Assembly (NCBI RefSeq): GCF_002093745.1
Contig: NZ_MTSB01000011.1
Span: 62,001-126,000, forward strand
DNA: 64,000 bases
From: Pseudomonas graminis
GTDB taxonomy: Bacteria; Pseudomonadota; Gammaproteobacteria; Pseudomonadales; Pseudomonadaceae
Direction of reading: 5' to 3'
Positions 44,762 through 56,596 of this stretch are shown here, piece after piece. Position 1 is the first letter of the stretch; each line of letters begins with the position of its first letter. The notes beneath the pieces are model-generated. The model was not told where the DNA came from. It was given only the letters and a program-made list of their open reading frames with translations, and did no database searches. A program made the translations under genes and the position numbers.

Positions 44762-47062
44762 GTGTCTTATAGAGTAAATAACGTCATGGATTTACGGGGT
44801 GGTGCTTCGCAGCGTGCAGTGATCGCGTTTGGAGCTTTAGCGTTAGCGACTGCCCAGGCATCAGCAGAGATGCGAGGCGGAGATGAGTCGATGGGGCCGG
44901 GCTATGAAAGAATCACGCTGGTTTCGCCAAGCGGAGAGGAGTTTAAGGCCATTGGTTTGACGGGTGAAATAATCACCGTGGGCCCCGACACAGCGTTCGA
45001 CTCTTACGCTGTTCGCGATCAAGGTATCCTTAATATAGTTGGGGGGCGAGTAGACAGGGCGTTGGCAAAAAACGCTACTATAAATGTTCAGTCTGGAAGG
45101 GTGGAAGGTGGTATCGGTCTTACTGATGCTGTGGCACATCTTGAAGGTGCGACGGTGAAAAATGAGGCAGGCATCGGGATCGTTCTTCAGGCAGACAGGC
45201 TCGGTATCAGACCCGGCTCTACAGTGTCTGCTCGTTCAAGCGATATATCGGGGGCTGGGAACGGTATTGCTGTCGGGGTGTGGGGGCAGCTGAGCCTCTT
45301 CAGCACCGATGTGCGCGGATTTGCATCGAACAGTAAAAGTGGTCAAGGTATTTTTGCTTCGGGCGCGAACGTACTCATCGCCGAGAACAGTCACGTGACA
45401 GGTGACATGAATGGAATCAACCTCGTAGATGGGTCGGAAGCCAAGGGTATTGTGGGAAACAAATCCTCTACGGTCATTGATCAATCTATTGTCGAAGGCT
45501 TGAATGGAGCGGCCATCAAAGTCGATCTTCGTGTGGCGCTTGATATCGAAGCCGATATTGCTGTGCAAAATCATGCCGAATTACGGTCCGGGAACGGGAA
45601 CCTTCTGGAGGTGGCAGACAGCAGTACTGTCAGGTTCCAGGTCGATAACAGCACCCTCAACGGCAATCTCGTCGCCGATGACACCAGCACCTTGAACGTG
45701 ACGCTGCAAAACGGCGCGCAACTGACAGGGGACATCGTCAACGGTAACGCGTTGGCCATCACCTCTGGCGGTCAGTGGCAGATGCAGGGTGACAATGCGA
45801 TCAATTCGCTCGCGATGGAGGGTGGAAGCGTCGGGTTTGCCGAGGACGGGTTCCACACCCTGTCGCTGAACGCGCTGTCCGGGTCGGGCACCTTCGGCAT
45901 GCGAGTGGACCTGGACAACGGGGTGGGTGATCTGATCGACGTCAATGGTCAGGCCAGCGGGCAATTCGCGCTGCAGGTGCGCAATACCGGCGTGGAGGTG
46001 ATATCGGCTGACATGGAGCCGCTCAAGGTGGTGCATACCGAAGGTGGCGATGCGCAATTCAGTCTGATAGGCGGGCGGGTCGACCTCGGGGCCTATTCCT
46101 ATCTGCTGGAGCAGCAGGGCAATGACTGGTTTGTTGTCGGCAAGGACAAGGTGATAAGTCCTTCCACACAGAGCGCGCTTGCGCTGTACAGCGCGGCACC
46201 TGCCATCTGGAGGAGTGAGCTTTCAACCCTGCGCTCGCGCATGGGCGAGGTTCGTGCCAGCGGCAAGGCCGGTGGCTGGATGCGTGCTTATGGCAATCGG
46301 CTCAATGCCACCACCCGCGAGGGCGTCAGCTACCAACAGAAGCAAAGTGGTCTGTCGTTGGGGGCTGATGCGCCTGTCGACGTCAACGGCGGGCGGTTGG
46401 TGGTGGGTGTTCTGGGTGGCTACAGTTCTTCGGGTCTGGACATGAGCCGAGGTACGACGGGCAAAGTCGACAGTTTCTACGCCGGCGCTTACGGCACCTG
46501 GTTGTCGGATGAGGGTTACTACGTAGACGGCGCGCTGAAGCTTAACCGCTTTCGCAACAAGGCGGACGTGGCCATGAGTGATGCGAGCAAATCCAAAGGT
46601 GACTACACCAATACCGGTATCGGTGGCTGGGTGGAGGTGGGTCGACACCTCAAGCTTGCGGACGATTACTTTCTTGAACCGTTCGCTCAGTTGTCCAGCG
46701 TCGTGGTGCAGGGGCAGGACATGCGCCTGGACAACGGCATGAAGGCGAAGAGCGATCGCACTCAGTCAATACTGGGCAAGGTCGGTACATCGCTGGGGCG
46801 CACCGTTGCGCTCAAGGACGGCGGAGTGGTGCAACCTTACGTGCGTGCTGCGTTCGCGCAGGAGTTTTCACGTCGCAACGAGGTGAGGGTCAATGACACG
46901 ACGTTCGATAACAGCCTGTTCGGTTCGCGTGCCGAGCTGGGTGCAGGGGTGTCGGTTTCATTGTCCGAGCGTGTGCAATTGCACGCGGACCTCGACTACA
47001 TGAAAGGCCGACACATCGAGCAACCCTGGGGCGTGAACGCAGGACTGCGCTTTGCATTCTGA
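44762..47062 (+). CDS. Classical (type Va) autotransporter
   Basis: 766 residues, GTG start with GAGGAG upstream. Signal peptide about 1-36 (ALALATAQASA). The passenger (about 40-480) is beta-helix-like with many Asn/Gly/Val turns and pertactin-like segments (NSTLNGNLVADDTSTLNVTL-like). The barrel (about 500-766) includes GGWMRAYGN and ends in NAGLRFAF with terminal Phe, as outer-membrane barrels do. No protease or lipase motif seen, so adhesion is likelier than catalysis. The first third looks less GC-rich than the barrel half. Flanked on both sides by the Ig-like family. Confidence 0.9.
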   Translation: MSYRVNNVMDLRGGASQRAVIAFGALALATAQASAEMRGGDESMGPGYERITLVSPSGEEFKAIGLTGEIITVGPDTAFDSYAVRDQGILNIVGGRVDRALAKNATINVQSGRVEGGIGLTDAVAHLEGATVKNEAGIGIVLQADRLGIRPGSTVSARSSDISGAGNGIAVGVWGQLSLFSTDVRGFASNSKSGQGIFASGANVLIAENSHVTGDMNGINLVDGSEAKGIVGNKSSTVIDQSIVEGLNGAAIKVDLRVALDIEADIAVQNHAELRSGNGNLLEVADSSTVRFQVDNSTLNGNLVADDTSTLNVTLQNGAQLTGDIVNGNALAITSGGQWQMQGDNAINSLAMEGGSVGFAEDGFHTLSLNALSGSGTFGMRVDLDNGVGDLIDVNGQASGQFALQVRNTGVEVISADMEPLKVVHTEGGDAQFSLIGGRVDLGAYSYLLEQQGNDWFVVGKDKVISPSTQSALALYSAAPAIWRSELSTLRSRMGEVRASGKAGGWMRAYGNRLNATTREGVSYQQKQSGLSLGADAPVDVNGGRLVVGVLGGYSSSGLDMSRGTTGKVDSFYAGAYGTWLSDEGYYVDGALKLNRFRNKADVAMSDASKSKGDYTNTGIGGWVEVGRHLKLADDYFLEPFAQLSSVVVQGQDMRLDNGMKAKSDRTQSILGKVGTSLGRTVALKDGGVVQPYVRAAFAQEFSRRNEVRVNDTTFDNSLFGSRAELGAGVSVSLSERVQLHADLDYMKGRHIEQPWGVNAGLRFAF

Positions 47063-47092
47063 TCGTTCAGTCTGAAGACGGGTAACACCTGA

Positions 47093-47124
47093 AGCCCCCG
47101 GTGAGTGATCACCGGGGGCTTTTT
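47093..47124 (+). terminator. Rho-independent terminator of the autotransporter
   Basis: Stem AGCCCCCGGTGA (47093-47104) and TCACCGGGGGCT (47109-47120), four-base loop GTGA, then TTTT. Strong and 30 bases after the stop; it ends just before the convergent gene's stop. Confidence 0.9.
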
Positions 47125-47127
47125 CAG

Positions 47128-47661
47128 TTACGTGTCGAAAAACCTGCGATTGATCAGGCGCTTGCGTTGCCGCTGCCTGGAAGTGACGGGCACCGAATAA
47201 TTGACATTCACCCGCAGCACCGGCGAGGTGCCGATCAGTCGATTATCACGATAAAGCTCGTAATACAGGTCCACCAGGCCGTACTGAATGTAGGGCGTAA
47301 AGTTGTAGGAAATACACAGCACGCGCACGACGCTGTTCTCGCCCACGCGATGAAAAAGGGTTGTTGACGATAGGTTTTTCCCCCAATAGAAACGGATTTC
47401 ATCTCCCCAGCACATCTTGACCGATCCGGGGATATGTATGGTGATACCCGCATGCGCCTGTTCGTCACTGATGGCCTCAGGATCGATGTTGGGCAGTACA
47501 GGTGGCTTCAGCGTGTCTGAAATGTCGGATGGAATGTGGTTGAGAGGGGTTTGTCGATAGGTACTCCCTTTCGGTGGGGCCTCTTGAATAATGCTCGCGT
47601 CTTGGGGAGCGATGTCTTGTGGGACGCGCGCAGTGACATCCGTGGATTGCTTCTTATCCAT
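47128..47661 (-). CDS. Short member of the Ig-like repeat family
   Basis: 177 residues from the ATG at 47661 (MDKKQSTDV), ribosome site GAG. Residues 1-85 are disordered and Pro/Asp/Gln-rich. Residues 88-170 form one repeat with GITIHIPGSVKMCWGDEIRFYWG and YELYRDNRLIGTSPVLRV-type sequence, which lines up with one repeat of the gene at 42560 (IQLFWG and YEVIRDGELAGTS). Basic C-terminus RQRQRKRLINRR. No signal peptide. Either a small independent member or a shortened one. Confidence 0.65.
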   Translation of the reverse strand: MDKKQSTDVTARVPQDIAPQDASIIQEAPPKGSTYRQTPLNHIPSDISDTLKPPVLPNIDPEAISDEQAHAGITIHIPGSVKMCWGDEIRFYWGKNLSSTTLFHRVGENSVVRVLCISYNFTPYIQYGLVDLYYELYRDNRLIGTSPVLRVNVNYSVPVTSRQRQRKRLINRRFFDT

Positions 47662-48089
47662 CGTAAACTCTTTAATTGGCATTAATTTGAGTTGTCGTAT
47701 TGGCGCCAACAGTTGTCAGCGCGAGAAATATTACAAGTCACTCAAGTGCTCAGGTCAAGTCGTCTGGAATGTTCAAGGTTGTGTAAGGTTTGAGTGTGGT
47801 AGTGCAGTTACATTTGGTTTCATATTGGCACTAAATTATCGGCTCTTAGTGTTGTGGGTGCTGTAAATGAAGGGTATTGCCTGGTATCAGTGTTTTTTGA
47901 CAGTTATTTTTATACCCGGTGTTTGTAGGATGCTAACTACAGATGATTCTTACAAATTGAAAAATAGGGCGATTTGTATAAATTCCTACTGGGTCGTGGG
48001 AATATTCACTCAGCTTTATCATTAGGGTCTCGCACGCCTCAGCGTGCGAAACCTTCAGGTTCAGAAGTCAGAAATGTAGGTCGGGCTTT
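47662..48089. other. AT-rich gap with an inverted repeat
   Basis: 428 bases, no supportable gene. TCGCACGC (48030-48037) and GCGTGCGA (48042-48049) form a hairpin with loop CTCA. The GC content is visibly low (47840-48000), unlike the core genome on either side. Confidence 0.5.
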
Positions 48090-48467
48090 TCAAACCTGCA
48101 TCGACAGGGTCACGGAGCGGGCCATCTGCGAAGTATTGCCTGCACGGTCAACGACCTGATAGCTGATCATGACGAAGTCGTTGTTCAGGCTCAGCAGCCA
48201 TTCCTTGCTGAAAACAACCTGCACAGGGTGGTCAGTCAGGTGCTCGGGAAGTACCACGCACGTCGGTCCTTCCCGGTCGTTGCAGAAGGTCTGAATCCGG
48301 TCGCCGGGTTGCATGTCGGCATAGCTGTGGATAGAGAGTCCCAAAGCACACGTCTCTCCCATTAATAAGCCCGACGCCGGATGACGCAGGGCTGAAGTTT
48401 TAGCTCGGACGACACGCGATAGTCGCAAGGGGTAATACATAACTACCGCGTGGCATCTGAATTTCAA
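48090..48467 (-). pseudogene. Remnant of an Ig-like repeat gene
   Basis: Up to 125 codons, starting only with TTG at 48467 or an ATG at 48440. From about residue 40, SYADMQPGDRIQTFC, VVFSKEWLLSLNNDFVMISY and QVVDRAGNTS match the second N-terminal domain of the two large Ig-like proteins (GYTGMAKHDRILTRW, VTFTKEFLRTLGEDEKLVCY, QVIDRAGNPS). The first 35 or so residues have no counterpart, and the other domains are missing. It reads best as a leftover of a third large paralogue, though a very short expressed protein is possible. Confidence 0.6.
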
Positions 48468-48621
48468 CTAATAGGAGTGTGTATGAGGTGTCAATGACAG
48501 GGCGGGCTGTTTGATCTGTTTTTATAGTGTTAAAGAAAAATCCTACATTTCCTTAAGAGCGATTTTTAAAACCTGTCAGATGGGCGCAGTTATTAAAAGG
48601 GTATACCTGGCAGAATCCATT

Positions 48622-48658
48622 AAAAAAGCCCCGGCACACTCATGTCTGTCGAGGCTTT
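48622..48658 (-). terminator. Rho-independent terminator of aer
   Basis: On the minus strand AAAGCCTCG (48658-48650) pairs with CGGGGCTTT (48633-48625), one G-T pair, followed by a T-run (A at 48622-48627 on +). Located just past the aer stop. Confidence 0.75.
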
Positions 48659-48674
48659 GCAAACGCTGTCGGAT

Positions 48675-50240
48675 TCAGCGATTAAAGCGTTCCACCAGCG
48701 AGTATTGCAAGTTGGCCGTATCAGTCAGCTCTCCACTCAACACCGCAGAGCGACGGGCTTCATCGGAGGTGGTGTCGGCCAGGCTGGCAATCGTGGAGAT
48801 GTTGCGGTTGATCTCTTCGGCCACGGCGCTCTGTTCTTCAGTGGCGGTGGCGATCTGAGTGGTCATGTCGGTGATATTGGCGACGGCTTCGCTGATACCC
48901 ACCAGCGCCTTATCCGCCTCCAGGACCCGGGCCACGCCTTCCTCGGCCTGACGTCGGCCTGTGTCCATGGTCTGTACGGCATCGTTGGCGGTCTGTTGCA
49001 GCTTGGCGATCAGGCCATGAATCTGCCCGGTGGATTCGGCGGTGCGTTGCGCCAGTTGGCGCACTTCGTCGGCGACCACCGCAAAGCCTCGGCCCATCTC
49101 GCCGGCACGCGCCGCTTCGATGGCGGCGTTGAGCGCCAGCAGATTGGTCTGATCGGCAATGCCTTTGATCACGTCGACCACGCCACCGATTTCATCGCTG
49201 TCCCTGGCCAGTTGCGTCACTGTCAGGCCGGTTTCGCCCACCGAGGTGGAGAGGCGCTGAATGGCTTCTCGGGTTTCACCGGCGATATTACGGCCACGAC
49301 GGGTCAGCTCATTGGCCTGCTGAGTGGCATCTGCGGCGCGATTCACATGGCTGGCAACCTCTTGCGTGGTCGCGGCCATCTGGTTGATGGCGGCGGCAAC
49401 CTGCTCGGTTTCCACCCGCTGACGCTCCAGCCCGATCGAACTGGCATTGGCCAGCGAGTTGGACTGACGCGCCTGACTGTTCAGGTGTTCGGCAGTGTCC
49501 TGCAAGCGCGTCAGGCAGGTTTTCAGGCGTGCTTCCTGGCTGAGGATCGACATTTCCAGGCGCGCCTGCGGGCCTCGGCTGTCGGTGTACATCTGCGCGA
49601 TCAGCGGGTCGGAGGTGGTCTGTTCGGCCAGACGCAACAAGCGTTTGATGCCACGCTGCTGCCAGGACAGCCCCAGCAGGCCCAGTGGCACCGACAAAGC
49701 CGCCGCCAGCGCAAACCCCCAAGGCGAGTTGAGCCACACACCGATCAGGAAGCTCAACTGACTGACCAGAATGAACGGTAGCCAGTCCTGAACCACCGGC
49801 AGCCATTTATCCTGGCCCGGCACCGCGCTCTTGCCCTTGTTGATACGGGCATAAAGCGCTTCGGCACGGCGTATCTGTTCGGCCGTCGGTTTGATGCGCA
49901 CCGACTCGAAACCCACCACCTTGCTATTTTCCAGCACCGGCGTCACATAGGCGTTAACCCAGTAATGATCGCCATTCTTGCAACGGTTCTTGACGATGCC
50001 CATCCACGGCTGACCGTTTTTGAGCGTGGTCCACATGTGTTCGAAAACGGCAGGCGGGACATCGGGATGGCGCACCGTGTTATGGGCCGCGCCGAGCAAT
50101 TCCACTTCGCTGTAACCGCTGATGTCGATAAAGGCATCGTTGCAGTACGTGATGGTGCCCCGGGTGTCAGTGGTGGAGATCAGCCGCTGTTCGGCAGGAA
50201 ATGTCCGCTCGTGTTGAGTGACAGGCTGGTTGTTGCGCAT
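48675..50240 (-). CDS. aer: Aer, PAS-containing aerotaxis receptor
   Basis: 521 residues from the ATG at 50240 ([12 protein letters not shown]). An N-terminal PAS domain (about 20-120, with [19 protein letters not shown] and [13 protein letters not shown]) binds FAD in this family; two membrane helices lie at about 150-195; the signalling domain contains the hairpin tip [25 protein letters not shown] sequence with [16 protein letters not shown]. It senses redox or oxygen and signals to CheA. It lies next to acnA, as in other Pseudomonas. A sigma-28 promoter lies 38 bases before the ATG. Confidence 0.93.
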   Translation of the reverse strand: MRNNQPVTQHERTFPAEQRLISTTDTRGTITYCNDAFIDISGYSEVELLGAAHNTVRHPDVPPAVFEHMWTTLKNGQPWMGIVKNRCKNGDHYWVNAYVTPVLENSKVVGFESVRIKPTAEQIRRAEALYARINKGKSAVPGQDKWLPVVQDWLPFILVSQLSFLIGVWLNSPWGFALAAALSVPLGLLGLSWQQRGIKRLLRLAEQTTSDPLIAQMYTDSRGPQARLEMSILSQEARLKTCLTRLQDTAEHLNSQARQSNSLANASSIGLERQRVETEQVAAAINQMAATTQEVASHVNRAADATQQANELTRRGRNIAGETREAIQRLSTSVGETGLTVTQLARDSDEIGGVVDVIKGIADQTNLLALNAAIEAARAGEMGRGFAVVADEVRQLAQRTAESTGQIHGLIAKLQQTANDAVQTMDTGRRQAEEGVARVLEADKALVGISEAVANITDMTTQIATATEEQSAVAEEINRNISTIASLADTTSDEARRSAVLSGELTDTANLQYSLVERFNR

Positions 50241-50277
50241 AGGAGTTCGATCCTTCGATCCTGAAGACGATGGCGTG

Positions 50278-50305
50278 TTATCGGCAGGAAAGCCGATAAA
50301 TTGAG
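50278..50305 (-). promoter_or_regulatory. Sigma-28 (FliA) promoter of aer
   Basis: On the minus strand CTCAA (50305-50301), 15 bases, GCCGATAA (50285-50278). The -10 element is perfect and is repeated inverted at 50292-50299, making a hairpin TTATCGGC...GCCGATAA over the promoter. Confidence 0.75.
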
Positions 50306-50331
50306 TGTTGCACGCCAAATGACCGATCAGT

Positions 50332-50388
50332 CAGTGCGGCAGGAATGGATCGCGGTGTACCTGACACCGCGACAACTCCTGCGCACTG
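50332..50388 (-). terminator. Long hairpin after acnA
   Basis: CAGTGCG (50332-50338) pairs with CGCACTG (50382-50388), CAGGA with TCCTG, and inner TCGCGGTGT (50350-50358) with ACACCGCGA (50364-50372). It starts 18 bases past the acnA stop. No T-run; it may end acnA RNA or stabilise it. Confidence 0.5.
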
Positions 50389-50405
50389 GACGCTGCGCGA
50401 TGACT

Positions 50406-53150
<2,745 letters not shown>

Positions 53151-53340
53151 GAATGTCTCCTTTTGGAATGTTCTCCACACTTCTGATGGCGGGCTCCATG
53201 TGCTTCAGGTCGGGAGCGCCGCAACAGGCTTCAGGTTCTGTGGACTGTCGGGCAGCGTCAGTGGTTCCTGATTGGGCTATCATGCGCGGCTTTCAAGTCT
53301 GCGGGGTTACGCCCGAGCGCCCATTGCCCAGGAATGACCC

Positions 53341-54414
53341 ATGAATACGCTGTTTATGCATTGCAGGCCCGGTTTTGAAGGCGAGGTCTGTTCAGAAATC
53401 GCCGACCTCGCCGCCCGCCTGGACGTCTCCGGTTACGCCAAGGCGCGGCCTGACACCGCCTGTGCCGAATTCATCTGCACCGAGCCGGACGGCGCTGAAC
53501 GGTTGATGAGCGGTCAGCGCTTCGACACGCTGATCTTTCCTCGGCAATGGGCGCGAGGGCTGTTTCTCGACTTGCCGGAAACCGACCGGATCAGCGTGAT
53601 CCTTGCACACATGTCGGCGTTTCCGACCTGTGGCAGCGTGTGGCTGGAAGTGGTGGACACCAACGATGGCAAGGAACTGTCGAATTTCTGCAAGAAGTTC
53701 GAAGCACCGTTGCGCAAGGCCCTGAAGCAGGCCGGCAAGCTGGTCGATGACCCGCGCAAGCCACGCCTGCTGCTGACCTTCAAGAGCGGCCGCGAGGTGT
53801 TTCTCGGCCTGGCCGAGGCGGACAACTCGGCAATGTGGCCAATGGGTATTCCGCGGTTGAAGTTTCCCCGCGAAGCGCCCAGCCGCTCGACCCTGAAGCT
53901 CGAAGAGGCGTGGCACCATTTCATCCCCCGGGACCAATGGGACGAGCGCCTGTCCGGTGACATGACCGGCGTGGACCTGGGCGCTGCGCCCGGCGGCTGG
54001 ACCTACCAACTGGTCCGTCGGGGCATGCTGGTGACCGCCATCGACAATGGCCCGATGGCCGAAAGCCTGATGGACACCGGGCTGGTGCAGCACCTGATGG
54101 CGGACGGTTTCACCTACAAGCCTCGTCACCCCGTGGACTGGATGGTCTGCGACATCGTAGAAAAGCCGGCGCGCAATGCCGCTTTGCTGGAAACCTGGCT
54201 GGGTGAAGGCCTGTGTCGCGAAGCGGTGGTCAACCTTAAACTGCCGATGAAACAGCGCTACGCCGAAGTACGCCGACTGCTCGACCGCATCGAAGAAGGC
54301 TTTCAGGCGCGCGGCGTGCGGGTCTCCATTGGCTGCAAACAGCTTTATCACGACCGCGAAGAAGTCACCTGTCACCTGCGCAGGCTGGATGTGGCCAAAG
54401 CCGCGAAGCGGTGA
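53341..54414 (+). CDS. rlmM: RlmM, 23S rRNA 2'-O-ribose methyltransferase
   Basis: 357 residues, the usual size. It methylates C2498 of 23S rRNA. N-terminal THUMP-like part (MNTLFMHCRPGFEGEVCSEI) and a Rossmann methyltransferase with DLGAAPGGWTYQL (about 215-227) and PVDWMVCDIVEKP. Divergent from acnA across 190 bases. Confidence 0.95.
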   Translation: MNTLFMHCRPGFEGEVCSEIADLAARLDVSGYAKARPDTACAEFICTEPDGAERLMSGQRFDTLIFPRQWARGLFLDLPETDRISVILAHMSAFPTCGSVWLEVVDTNDGKELSNFCKKFEAPLRKALKQAGKLVDDPRKPRLLLTFKSGREVFLGLAEADNSAMWPMGIPRLKFPREAPSRSTLKLEEAWHHFIPRDQWDERLSGDMTGVDLGAAPGGWTYQLVRRGMLVTAIDNGPMAESLMDTGLVQHLMADGFTYKPRHPVDWMVCDIVEKPARNAALLETWLGEGLCREAVVNLKLPMKQRYAEVRRLLDRIEEGFQARGVRVSIGCKQLYHDREEVTCHLRRLDVAKAAKR

Positions 54415-54570
54415 CCTGAGTCGAGCCCGAGCTGCTCTCGATGGACCCATCGTGAGACACGGGCTCCACAAGCCTGAAGAGTGCATGGTAGTTATCGACA
54501 GGATGAGCAACCCGCATTTGGCCTGGCCACTGATTTGAGCGACAATCGCTACCCGCCTCTGGAGTGCCCC

Positions 54571-54825
54571 ATGTCTGAATCCGTTGAAAGCCTTGTCGTT
54601 GACTCCGTTCTGGATGCTACCGGGCTAAACTGCCCGGAACCTGTGATGATGCTGCACCAGAAAGTCCGCGATCTGCCGGCGGGCGGTTTGCTCAAGGTCA
54701 TCGCGACCGATCCGTCCACACGTCGTGATATCCCCAAGTTCTGTGTGTTCCTCGGGCACGAGCTGGTGGCAGAGCAGGCTGAAGAAGGCACGTTTCTGTA
54801 CTGGATTCGTAAAAAAGCCGACTGA
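54571..54825 (+). CDS. tusA: TusA sulphurtransferase
   Basis: 84 residues from the ATG at 54571 ([10 protein letters not shown]). It carries persulphide sulphur for tRNA thiolation. The Cys is in [18 protein letters not shown], the family signature. The upstream in-frame extension is excluded. A ribosome site CTGGAG precedes the ATG. Confidence 0.93.
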   Translation: MSESVESLVVDSVLDATGLNCPEPVMMLHQKVRDLPAGGLLKVIATDPSTRRDIPKFCVFLGHELVAEQAEEGTFLYWIRKKAD

Positions 54826-54932
54826 TTGCCCTGTCCTGATTGATTGCCTTATCGCAGCAACCCGCGCCTGTTCACGACGAGCCTGTCCACACAAAGGACC
54901 GGTCCCTGTTCGCCAGACCCAGAGAGTCTTCC

Positions 54933-56075
54933 ATGCGCATTGTTGCCGACGAAAACATTCCATTGCTCGACGCCTTTTTTGCCGGTTTCGGTGACATCAG
55001 GCGCCTGCCAGGCCGATCCATCGACCGTGCGGCGGTAGCCGATGCCGACATCCTGCTGGTGCGTTCCGTGACACCGGTGACCCGCGACATGCTCGAAGGC
55101 AGCCCGGTACGTTTCGTAGGAACCTGCACCATCGGCACCGATCATCTGGACCTCGGGTACTTTCAGCAAGCCGGGATTCAATGGGCCAGCGCCCCCGGCT
55201 GCAATGCGCGGGGGGTTGTCGATTACGTGCTGGGCAGTCTGTTGACCCTGGCGGAAATCGAAGGCGTCGATCTCAGGCAACGTACCTATGGTGTGGTGGG
55301 CGCGGGGCAGGTGGGCGGTCGTCTGATCAGCGTGCTGAAAGCGCTGGGCTGGAATGTGTTGGTCTGTGACCCCCCACGGCAGGCTGTCGAAGGAGGCGAC
55401 TTCGTCAGCCTGGACGACATGCTTCAGCAGTGTGACGTTATCAGTCTGCACACGCCCTTGAACAAGACCGGGGAGCTGCCCACCTGGCATCTGCTGGATG
55501 AGGCGCGCCTGCGTCAGCTCAGGCAGGGCGCCTGGCTGATCAATGCCAGCCGTGGTGCGGTGGTGGATAACCGCGCATTGCACGACGTACTGCTTGAGCG
55601 CGAAGACCTGCAGGCCGTGCTGGATGTGTGGGAAGGCGAGCCGCAGGTCAACGTTGCGCTGGCCGACCTGTGTGTGCTCGGTACGCCGCACATCGCGGGT
55701 TACAGCCTCGACGGCCGCCAGCGCGGCACGGCGCAGATTTATCAGGCGCTGTGCGCGTTCCTCGATCAGCCGCCGCTGATCCGCCTCGACGACCTGCTGC
55801 CGAAACCCTGGCTGGCGCAGGTCAGCCTTGACGCGGCGGCTGATCCGGTCTGGGCACTGAACATGCTGTGTCGTGGTGTGTACGACCCACGCCGCGATGA
55901 TGCGGATTTCCGCCGCAGCCTGACCGGCGATGTTGCCAGTCAGCGACTGGCGTTCGACGCGTTGCGCAAGCACTACCCGCCGCGTCGGGAAATTGAAGGC
56001 CTGCAGGTCAGGCTGGAAGGCGAGTCCGAGGTACTGGCGCAGCTCGTCCGAGCGTTGGGCGCGGTACGGGTCTGA
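54933..56075 (+). CDS. pdxB: Erythronate-4-phosphate dehydrogenase
   Basis: 380 residues from the ATG at 54933 ([15 protein letters not shown]). Second step of pyridoxal phosphate synthesis. D-2-hydroxyacid dehydrogenase fold with [12 protein letters not shown] (NAD site), [10 protein letters not shown] and catalytic His in GTPHIAGYS. It ends before a strong terminator. Confidence 0.96.
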   Translation: MRIVADENIPLLDAFFAGFGDIRRLPGRSIDRAAVADADILLVRSVTPVTRDMLEGSPVRFVGTCTIGTDHLDLGYFQQAGIQWASAPGCNARGVVDYVLGSLLTLAEIEGVDLRQRTYGVVGAGQVGGRLISVLKALGWNVLVCDPPRQAVEGGDFVSLDDMLQQCDVISLHTPLNKTGELPTWHLLDEARLRQLRQGAWLINASRGAVVDNRALHDVLLEREDLQAVLDVWEGEPQVNVALADLCVLGTPHIAGYSLDGRQRGTAQIYQALCAFLDQPPLIRLDDLLPKPWLAQVSLDAAADPVWALNMLCRGVYDPRRDDADFRRSLTGDVASQRLAFDALRKHYPPRREIEGLQVRLEGESEVLAQLVRALGAVRV

Positions 56076-56098
56076 AAGTCCGGCGTTTTCCAGGCATA

Positions 56099-56124
56099 AA
56101 AAACCCGACTCGAAAGTCGGGTTT
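56099..56124. terminator. Bidirectional terminator after pdxB
   Basis: AAACCCGACT (56101-56110) and AGTCGGGTTT (56115-56124), loop CGAA, with an A-run to the left and T's to the right, so it works for pdxB and for the minus-strand small gene. Confidence 0.9.
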
Positions 56125-56148
56125 CAATACATTCGGCAGGCTCAGGTC

Positions 56149-56319
56149 TTATTTTTCCGGGGTTACCCAGTTCTTGTCACATTCCTGGCAAGCAGCCTGA
56201 ACCATTTCTTCGGTGATCACGACTTCTCGTCCGTGCTGGTCGAGAACGGCACCGCCAACAGGCAAGTCGGGCGTGGCTCGCACGACCGGGACTTCATTGC
56301 TGCGCTCTTGCAGGCTCAT
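56149..56319 (-). CDS. Small CxxC protein of unknown function
   Basis: 56 residues, ATG at 56319 with GGAGAAA upstream, too small for most gene tracks. It reads MSLQERSNEVPVV ... QAACQECDKNWVTPEK. The Cys-x2-Cys pair could bind a metal. The same kind of short protein is common in Pseudomonas. The convergent terminator with pdxB and the good ribosome site support it as real. Confidence 0.7.
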   Translation of the reverse strand: MSLQERSNEVPVVRATPDLPVGGAVLDQHGREVVITEEMVQAACQECDKNWVTPEK

Positions 56320-56596
56320 GGTGTTTCTCCTTTCATCAGGTAACGGCGTTAAGTTAACCGCGCTTGATGACCGGTCCGTGACAGGGTTATGTCAGCCGCC
56401 CAAACGCGATACCAGTGCAACAGAATTGATCTGAATCTGCCAGCGGGCGCTTAGATCGATCGCTTATAGCCAACTCTGTCAATCAGTCATAACCAGACCG
56501 TCAAGGCCTGAGGCAAGTTCACTCACAATGGCGCGCAGCGGTCTGTGTCGGACAGGTGTAGGCTCTGCAGTTCAGACCCAGGCAGGTTCACCCTTC

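Noticed and set aside
47836..47843. Sigma-28 promoter before the short Ig-like gene (GCCGATAA on the minus strand)
   Set aside because: No TCAA or TAAA element at 15-16 bases upstream.
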